This document shows, piece by piece, positions 57,053 to 64,000 of a stretch of 64,000 nucleotides of DNA. The position numbers and the translations under genes were made by a program. The DNA comes from Anaeramoeba flamelloides (taxonomy: Eukaryota; Metamonada; Anaeramoebidae), in assembly GCA_027625915.1 (NCBI GenBank), contig JANTQA010000060.1, forward strand, positions 1,922,001-1,986,000, given 5' to 3'. The notes beneath the pieces are model-generated. The model saw only the letters and a program-made list of their open reading frames with translations, was not told the origin of the DNA and made no database searches. Position 1 is the stretch's first letter, and every line of letters begins with the position of its first letter.

Positions 57053-58473
57053 GATCCTTTCAAAAAAATAAAGATCTTGTTGAAAGGACTTGCGCCAAAC
57101 ATAATAAAAAATTAAAAGTCTTTTGTTTTGACTGTGGGTAGGTGATCTGTACAAAATGTGCATTTAGTGATCATGAAGGGTATAAAATTAAAGTTGTGGA
57201 AATTGCATCGAAGGAGTACAAATTAAAGAATTATAAGTTATTAAATGAAACACTCAAAAGGAAAGATCATTTTTTGGTGAAATTGGAAAATGAAACAAAG
57301 ACCATCACTTCGAGATTAGATTATCGATTAAATGATTTGCATAAAAAAAAAGAATTTTTGTCACAAAGACCGGAGAAAACGTTTTTACAATTGAAAGACG
57401 AAATAACCGATGAAGAGATGAAAAAGTTGTCATTGTTAAAAGAGCAAAAACAAAAGGAGGAAAAAAACGTGAAATTGCTGAAGGATGCTGAAAAAAACGT
57501 TTCCAGGATCCAAGCTGCACAAAGAAGAAAAGATTATTTAGAAATTGTAATCTTCTCCATTTTATTCAACAAGGCAAGCACGATCACCGAAAGCCAAGAG
57601 GAAGAAACATTGGCAGCCATCTCTGGCCCACAAAAGCAATTGTACATTGCAGATCAGACAACGGCATTAGCCAAAATGACCTTTAGCACACCATTTGATA
57701 CGAGCAATAGCAAAGTGGAGATTGACAAAAAGTTTGGCTCCATTGGTGATACAATCAGAATCCTTTACAAAATATAGGATTCGAAAAATAAACTTGCAGC
57801 CTACCAGCCAATCACAAATAGGTGCTTGATTAAGCTCCCGAATAATGAACAAGAGGTAATTAGTAATTTCACCAAAATGGAAAACACTAGTGGGACGTTC
57901 TACTATGAGTATAAGGCAAAAAAATCTGGCAAATATGAAATTGTCAATTTCACAATTGATGGTGAGAAGATTGCAATCTACAATAATTTAGCATTTACTA
58001 TAAATGTATATTCCAACTGTTGGAACGAAAATAAAAAAGGTGAAAGGATCGCCTTAAGCGATGGTAACAGATCCGCGAGATATATTGGCGGCTCAGGTAG
58101 TGGGAAGGATCGCCAAATTGAAGGATCACAGATCATGACACAAGGTGTGCATACCTTCAGACTTAAAGTGGTGAAATTTTCTGGATGTATGGAATTTGGT
58201 GTCAAGCCACCTCAAAAAAAGGGCTGGGCTTATAAAGTTGGTTGGACCTTTTGCCTCGATTGCGCAGATAAGCATTCATTAGGATCCAGTTACAGGTTTG
58301 GGAAAAAATGTAAAACAGGAGATGTAATTACAATTATAATTAATATGGATACACACACAGTTTCCTATAAAATAAATGATAACAATTTAGGTATTGCCCA
58401 TAAAAATGTTGCTAAGGAATTGGTATTAGCAGTTGGCATTTGGGGAATTAATGATCAATTAACTTTCTTATAA
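57053..58473 (+). pseudogene. B-box/SPRY protein, exon 2, with two in-frame UAG codons
   Basis: Continues exon 1 in frame; together 540 codons to TAA at 58471. Second B-box at about residues 80-115 (CAKHNKKLKVFCFDC, VICTKC, SDHEG), coiled coil about 120-215 (SKEYKLKNYKLLNETLK, EEMKKLSLLKEQKQKEE), linker, then a SPRY domain about 325-535 (GTFYYEYKAKKSGKYE, HTFRLKVVKFSGCMEFG, GDVITIIINMDTHTVSYK, LVLAVGIWG). UAG at 57139 (codon 96) replaces one residue inside the second B-box, and UAG at 57775 (codon 308) lies in the linker. Nothing else is damaged. Either a young pseudogene or an allele with two nonsense changes; readthrough is possible but unproven. SPRY and B-box domains bind protein partners. 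Confidence 0.75.
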
Positions 58474-58724
58474 TTGGTTTTTTTTTTAAAATTTTTGATG
58501 CTAACTTTTTGCTGTGATTTATTTTTTTTTCATTAATCTATTTTTCTCGTTTTTTTTTTTTTTTTTAGTATTTAAAATTAAATCAATTTCATTATAAAAT
58601 GCTAATAAAATCACCCAAAATGATGTTTTAACATCGTTATAAGAATTACAAATAAATAAAATAACATAAAATTTAAAATTTTTTTTCATTTTGTTTTTTA
58701 TTAAAATATCACAAGAGTAAATAT
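58474..58724. other. 3' region of the B-box/SPRY gene
   Basis: T-rich directly after the stop; nothing else recognisable. Confidence 0.4.
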
Positions 58725-59066
58725 GAATGTTGTAAAAAATAGTTTTGACAATTTTAGAGATAAATATAGGGTTCCATTCATTTATCCAAATTTTAGCAAT
58801 AGTAAATATAATATCTGATTATCTTAATAGACTAAGAACAATTTTAATCAAAAAATTGCTTGGCAAATAACAATCTTTCAAATTTTTAAAAAAAAACATT
58901 TTTCAAACAAAGTATTGGTATTTGCCAAACGATTTTATATTGAAAATAACTTTGAGATCAAAAATCAAAACGGGTATTTTGTTTACTATTACCAAAATTT
59001 GTATAAATACATGGAACTCTTTATTTATCTCTAAAATTGAAAAAAATCTTTTTTTTTACAATATTC
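58725..59066. mobile_element. 342-bp near-complete palindrome (foldback MITE)
   Basis: The left arm GAATGTTGTAAAAAAT through TTTTAGAGATAAATA and TTCCAT is mirrored at the right end (TTTATTTATCTCTAAAATTG through ACAATATTC). Inner arms also pair (CTTGGCAAATAACAAT against GTATTTGCCAAAC). The transcript would fold into one long hairpin. No ORF. Confidence 0.75.
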
Positions 59067-60653
59067 CTTATTTGCACTTGTGATCTAGAGGTCTAGTTTC
59101 ATATCCATATATTGAAATAATACTCATTTATATTATTTTAAACAGAGATTTCAAACCAAGTAAAACGAGTTAACTTTTGATGAACTTTTAATATAACATA
59201 AACTTTCGAAAACACATTAAAATTTAAATATATGTGATTATCAAATTTTTTACCTAAAGGTGAAAGTTTAAAAAAGTAACAATGTTATTAAGCATGTAAG
59301 TATGTTTTATCATTTTTGTATGATGTAATTAATTCAGTTTACATTTTTAATTACATTTCTTTAATTATTATTTAATAAAAAAGAGGTTATAATATTTCCA
59401 AGTCTACTTTTTTTAATTGCAAATAAATAAAAAATCATTAAAAAAAAATAAAAAATAGAACCTTGAAAAAAAAAATAAAATATTATTTATTTTCTATTCT
59501 GATGTATAATCTTTGATATAATTACTTTTTCCTGACTTTATCATATTGTTGTTTTCAAAATGAAAAAAAAAAAATTATTCGAAAAATTTTTGTACAAAAG
59601 ATATTGGATAAGTGACAAGAATTTAAACAAACGAAATGTTAATTCAAAGTTGTATTATATTCTACTTTTTATAAGTTCTTTTAAAACTATATAATATTTG
59701 TTATAATTCTTCTGAAGACAATTAGTCTTTATTTTTTGATTTTTTTTTTTTGATTTTTAAATAAATTTATTTTCAATTTTTAAAAAACCAAAATAATCAA
59801 GAATTATGTCTTTATTATTTAATCCATATTTTCTTAATCTTTATATTGGTGGTTTTGATTTTTTTTTTTTGGTTAAAACAGAAATCTTTTTTAATCTTTG
59901 TTAATAATATTTATTTTCTTGTAGGTTTACCTAATTTATAAAAAGTTGAGATATTAGAGTTTAAATTATATTAGAGAAATTAATGTCAATAAAAAAAATG
60001 ATTTATTTATAACAAAGGAACTTTCACCTATCTCAAACATGACTGAGAAAGAATTTTACAATAATTCGAATGTATATATCAATAAATAATTATTAAAAGG
60101 GTAAATCGATTTAAATCAGCAAACTCAATAATTTTTAATCTAAAATTCATCTAAATTCCATTTTCTAAATAAAATCAATTATTTTTAAAATTCTTTTTTA
60201 GAAATATAAGTTTAAGTTATTTATTTGTTTGGTATTAATACACTTTATTGTCAAAGTAACAATATATGAAAATTGTGCTTTAAATCTTTTCATCAAATTA
60301 ACTTTTTCTTTTGATTGAACTTTTTGTAGTATTTTTGATTCTAGGAAATTACTCATTTTACCTTTATTCTTGAAAAAAAGATTCTTTTTTTAATATAGAT
60401 TTTGATAACTCTATAAGATAAAAAAAAATGTAAAAAAAGATTTTAGTTCTATATAAAGAAATTGGGTGCTGTTAATAATTTTAAGGGAATTACTTATATA
60501 TTCTCACCCAAATTAGGAAAAAACATGAAACAAATCTAGTCAACTTATATTTAGGTATTTTTTTTATTCTTATTTTAAATAAGTTTAATCTGGAAAGATT
60601 ATATTTTGTATTAGGTATTATAAATAAAACATTTGTTTAAAACATATAAATTA

Positions 60654-60689
<36 letters not shown>

Positions 60690-61073
60690 CATTATTAAAT
60701 TTCTACCATTTGTCTAAAATCATTTCTCGATCGATAATGCAAAAGTTAATAAAATCAAATAAAAAATAAAAAAAATCAAGATACGAATTGATTAGAAAAA
60801 AGTAGTAAAAAAATTACAAATTAATTATAGACAATGACCAGATCTCTAAAATTAAAATTAAAGTTTTAAAGATTATCAGAGATAAAAAAATGATTAATTT
60901 TAATTATCAAAAGTGACTTATTTTACGAAGTTCATCCCCAGAAAATTTATTGAATATAAAAACCTCAATAAAATTTACACACCACCTCTGAACAATTTCT
61001 CTTAATATTAACAATCAGATCTTCAGCGAAACAAGACAATCAAAAAACAATTATCATACAAAAATAAAAAAAA
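59067..61073. other. Non-coding stretch
   Basis: No supportable gene. Long T run at 60659-60689. From about 60960 the composition turns C/A-richer, as expected of the leader before 61074. Confidence 0.45.
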
Positions 61074-61155
61074 ATGTTATCAAGATTTGGAAGGCTCTTT
61101 TCTACACATGTGCAAAATTTGAAAAATCAAAATTGGACAATTTTGTGTTTGGAAG
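61074..61155 (+). CDS. Candidate start exon with organelle-targeting-like N terminus
   Basis: ATG after a C/A-rich leader (CGAAACAAGACAATC). 27 codons plus one base, then donor GTTTGT, the donor type used by the A exons. It encodes MLSRFGRLFSTHVQNL then NWTILCLE. Arg, Ser and Thr with hydrophobics and no acids in the first 16 residues look like a mitochondrial or hydrogenosomal presequence. A beta-strand-like end followed by Gly could lead into a P-loop, but no such exon is visible downstream. Two decayed copies follow at 62262 and 62780, so this may be a relic too. Confidence 0.35.
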
Positions 61156-61348
61156 GTTTGTTTTGTACTAAAGGTCCAGTAACATTGTAAAAATCACTTC
61201 CTCATTTTTGAAAAGTGTTGAACACCTTTATTTTTCAAAATATTCCCTTCCCCTTTTTTTTTGAGATTATTTGTAGTTTTTTTTTAAATTTTGATTTTTG
61301 GTTTTGTGATCGTTTAAAAATGAAAATGCATTAGACGCCTATTGGGAT

Positions 61349-61690
61349 TTAAATGGTGAGTATCAAAAAAAAATGGCAAATTACATCACTTGCATTCACC
61401 AAATGGTTCAAAAAAACACACCTTCCAAAAAAAAAAAGACTCTCACATCCTAAATTCATTTTTTCCCATTTTTCTTTTAACAAAACGTTGGTTGCCAATT
61501 TATAAACGCTTGCTGCAGCAATTCTATTTGGACTGGCTAATTGCATAAATAAAAATTCAAGAACATAAGAAAGACTCAACAAAAAAAAATCATTTAACGT
61601 AGCTATCTTTGGCCTTTGATTCAACTTGTTTAAATTGATAAATTGCAAATCTTTTCGCATAGTTGCAACAAATATCATTTGCTTTGACAC
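61349..61690 (-). pseudogene. Cyclin-box-like fragment
   Basis: 114-codon minus-strand frame. The middle part, LNDFFLLSLSYVLEFLFMQL then ASPNRIAAASVYKLATNV and KEKWEKMNLG, follows the pattern of the cyclin C-terminal fold (hydrophobic helix, P-S/N-x-I-A-A-A, Y-x-L-A, then W). The ends lack cyclin character (polyF tract; no cyclin N-box upstream). It could be one exon of a larger gene or a pseudogene. The plus strand across it also reads open in part, but less convincingly. Confidence 0.35.
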
Positions 61691-62013
61691 TTCTTTTTGT
61701 TTGAGGTTTTACCCATCTTTTTTTCTTCTTCTTTTTTTTTTTTTTTTTTTTTTTTTTATGATTTCGAAAGAAAAAATAAACAAAAAACTCAACACCACTT
61801 TTCCCAACGAAAAAAAGATGAAAAATTTTTCAAAACTTAAACAAACAAATTTTCTTCTTTTTTATTAAATATAGAAAATAAAAGTTTTTCAAAAGTTGAA
61901 ATGGGTTTTAAAAACTTTTTCAATTCCCAAATAAGTTTTTAAAAAGTTTCTTATGATAGCTGATACTCTTTGATGCTTTTATAAAAAGAAAACTTTTGTG
62001 AGTAAAATAAAAA

Positions 62014-62046
<33 letters not shown>

Positions 62047-62261
62047 ATTGACTACAATAATCGAGTTATAACACCCCCTTCAATTTAAAAATAAAAATCC
62101 AACACCCCCCATCCCAAAATTAACCATTGTTATTAAAATTAGGGGTGAACCCTCGCAATTTTTTTTGATTTTTTAAAATAACAGATTTTTTTGTAAATTG
62201 AACAATTAACCAAAAAATTACAAAAAGTTGAGAAAATATTTAAATTTAATTTTATGGAATA
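61691..62261. other. Spacer with simple repeats
   Basis: T run at about 61731-61757 and (GA)n at 62022-62046. The CACCCCC words at 62070-62110 are unusual for the window. No gene supported. Confidence 0.5.
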
Positions 62262-63200
62262 CACATGTGCAAAAAATGAAAAATGCAATATTCCAAATTT
62301 TCGGGCTGAGAGTTATCTTAATAACTGTTACCCCAGTAGCATTTTTTAAAAAAAGATCTATAATTTTTCAAAGTTATTACTCCTTTTGTTTCATAAATAT
62401 TTCTATTTTAAGTTTTTTTGTTCTTTTTTCGATCAAAATTTTGAAAATTTTTTTATGTTAATTTTAAATGGCTTTGTGAAACACATTATTAAGATTGATT
62501 TTTCAGATTGGGGTGTATTTTTGTCAATAATTTGCTGTGGAGTATACATAAGCCTTAGTTAGTAAGCCAAAAACACCTTCCAAAAAATATTGTCGAATTC
62601 AATTTTCCTTCTTTTTATTTTCAAGAAAATCCCTTTTGGCCAAGTTTTGTTTTACTTAGCTTTCCACAAAATTCATTACAGTCAGTTTCACTTTTAAGGC
62701 ACAAACTTTCAACAAAGTTTAAGGCACAAAAAAATCTCAAATTAAGGTACAAAATTTGGAATTTTTTTTTTTTACAATTTATTTCTACAGCTGTAGAAAT
62801 AAATTGAAAAATGAAAGATTCGAAATTTTCATGTTTAGAGTTCTCTATATTACTGTGACTTCAATAACATTGATAAGGCACAGTTCTCATCCTTTAAAAA
62901 GTCTTTTCTCTTTTTTTTTAATAACTATTTCTATTTTTTTTTTTTTTTTTCTTTCTTCGATCAAAAATTTTGAAAATTTTTTTACTTTTGATTTCAGGTG
63001 GTATTGTGAAATAGTTTAATAAAAACAATTTTTTGTGGTTGAGATGGGTTTTCGTAAATAAGTTACTGTGAGAGTATACATAAATCTTAGTTAGCCAGCA
63101 ATAAAACACTTTCTTAAAAATAATTTAGAAATAGAAAATTCATTTTTCCTTCTTTTTAGTTTCAAGAAAATTCCTTATCAACAGATTTTGTTGAAAAAGC
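62262..63200. repeat. Two tandem copies of a 400-550 bp unit, kin to 61074-61330
   Basis: 62262-62660 and 62780-63190 match in order (ATCAAAATTTTGAAAATTTT, GAGTATACATAA, TTTTCCTTCTTTTTA). Their left parts also resemble the exon at 61074 (TACACATGTGCAAAA, then the CCAGTA-CATT block). One arm of the foldback at 47957 lies at the junction (62679-62755). Short ORFs are decayed relatives of each other, not supported genes. Confidence 0.6.
62775..62806. repeat. Perfect 32-bp palindrome
   Basis: CAATTTATTTCTACAG followed by its exact complement, at the start of the third tandem unit. Confidence 0.8.
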
Positions 63201-63462
63201 TTTTTGGCAACATTCATTTTCGCTGGCTTTAAGAGAAAAAAAATTACATTAATTAGTCAAAGTCCCAACAAAAGAACAATAAACCTAAGAACACTTACCT
63301 GGATTTTAAGCAAATATTTTGGAATTATTACTGAAATATATTTATTGAGAGACAAATATATTATTCACTTTTTGGCAGTTTGGAGTTCACTTGGTTTCAG
63401 TCTTTTGTTTGACATTTTTTTTTTCTTTTTTTTTTTTTTTTAAAAATTTTAAAAAAAAACAT

Positions 63463-63640
63463 CACTAAAATTTCCAATCATCTTCACGAGTTCGATCAAT
63501 GGCAAGGCTTTATTTCAGCGAAATAAAGCCAATAATTTGATAGCACAACCACACTAAAATTTCGATCATCTTCGCGAGTTCGATCATTGGCAAGGCTTTA
63601 TTTCAGTGAAATAAAGCCGATAATTCGATAATTCGATAAT
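63463..63640. repeat. Two tandem 88-bp units, each with an 11-bp hairpin
   Basis: Each unit reads CACTAAAATTTC, ATCATCTTC, CGAGTTCGATCA, TGGCAA, then the stem GGCTTTATTTC, a 3-nt loop (AGC or AGT) and GAAATAAAGCC (63506-63530 and 63594-63618). The stem is perfect in both while flanks differ. The GTTCGATCA word resembles a Pol III B-box. Function unknown. Confidence 0.65.
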
Positions 63641-63683
63641 AAACCTCTTCCAAAATTTCCAAGAACAGACCCAAGTAAACTAA

Positions 63684-64000
63684 ATTCCAAAAATTTGGAC
63701 ACGCCCTTTAAACAGTTGTAAGAATAACAATACATAACTTTAAATTCAATTTGAGAATAATTTTGATTTTAAAAAGCTATTTCATTTTTTTGTCTTTTTT
63801 TGTTTTTGTTTTCATTTCCTTTTTTTCCAGTTACCCAATCCATTTTGTTTCATTAGATCTGGGAATTTTTTTTCGATGGCTGTAAAGAATGTTTCTGTTG
63901 AGCTTGTTAAATTGGTAAATCACTTACAATTGGTAGATAGTATCTTATCATTTGATCGATCAAAAAATTGTTTGTTTAATTTCAACAAATTTACCAATAC
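63684..64000 (-). mobile_element. Second copy of the 25.5-kb TIR element, cut by window end
   Basis: The right terminus ATTCCAAAAATTTGGACAC is at 63684. On the minus strand the frame blocks ILVNLLKLNKQFF and IEKKFPDLMKQNGLGNWKK match the copy at 25535-26072, with a stop between them. The other end lies beyond the window. Confidence 0.55.

Noticed and set aside
57139-57777. Nuclear genetic code with UAG (or UAA and UAG) as glutamine
   Set aside because: The Gln-rich TPR gene (515 codons) and the 425-codon exon at 40048 contain no internal UAG or UAA, and all intact genes end in UAA. Reassignment would scatter these codons through such ORFs.
63481-63620. tRNA genes
   Set aside because: The GTTCGATCA word is present but there is no cloverleaf, anticodon arm or acceptor stem around it.

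Overview
The window is nuclear DNA from an AT-rich protist. The signs are intron-containing genes, a ribosomal protein eL29 gene, a TRIM-like B-box/SPRY gene, Lys/Glu/Asn/Gln-rich proteins, CAA-rich 5' leaders, and a very high load of LINE and TIR-transposon debris. Many spacers are A/T runs. The protein style (B-box/SPRY, KE-rich tracts, TPR plus coiled coil) resembles anaeramoebid or other free-living amoeboid protists, but this placement is inference. There is no operon logic, no CRISPR array and no rRNA. I recognised no tRNA.

Layout. 0-5.5 kb: non-coding, with three TIR/foldback elements. 5.6-20.8 kb: what I read as one modular gene built from two alternating small exon types. A exons (Trp then Ser/Glu-rich; 5584, 13179, 19353, 20072) and B exons (Ser/Asp-rich; 7382, 10936, 13555, 19729, 20662) all have lengths divisible by 3 and phase-1 borders. 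The last B exon ends in a stop. Its introns are filled with LINE copies, a 1.2-kb-arm inverted repeat and recent segmental duplications. 21-22.6 kb: a giant palindromic array joined to a LINE fragment. 22.6-33 kb: mostly non-coding, with several small transposons and one decayed ORF (27.4 kb). 33.1-41.3 kb: an unrecognised multi-exon gene (three phase-compatible exons) with a Tc1-like MITE in its last intron. 41.8-43.7 kb: a duplicate of 36.8-39.3 kb interrupted by an element carrying a long (TG)n tract. 44.7-46.2 kb: an intact intronless TPR/coiled-coil gene. 46.3-48.2 kb: a LINE copy carrying two other repeats. 48.4-50.5 kb: a decayed gene. 51.7-52.0 kb: RPL29. 52.8-53.9 kb: nested TTAA-flanked elements. 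54.4-58.5 kb: a B-box/SPRY gene whose single intron holds a Kolobok-type transposon. 58.7-59.1 kb: a long foldback. 61-64 kb: a possible organelle-targeted start exon with two decayed tandem copies, a cyclin-like fragment, and a tandem hairpin repeat.

Most novel points: the symmetric-phase A/B exon array; modular hairpin arrays sitting at the same place inside three LINE copies; several distinct element families that all use TTAA targets beside a Kolobok transposase, with empty sites readable inside the window; and a LINE with a conserved 3'-terminal hairpin, including a 61-bp insertion with clear target-site duplications. All homology statements come from reading by eye; no search was run.
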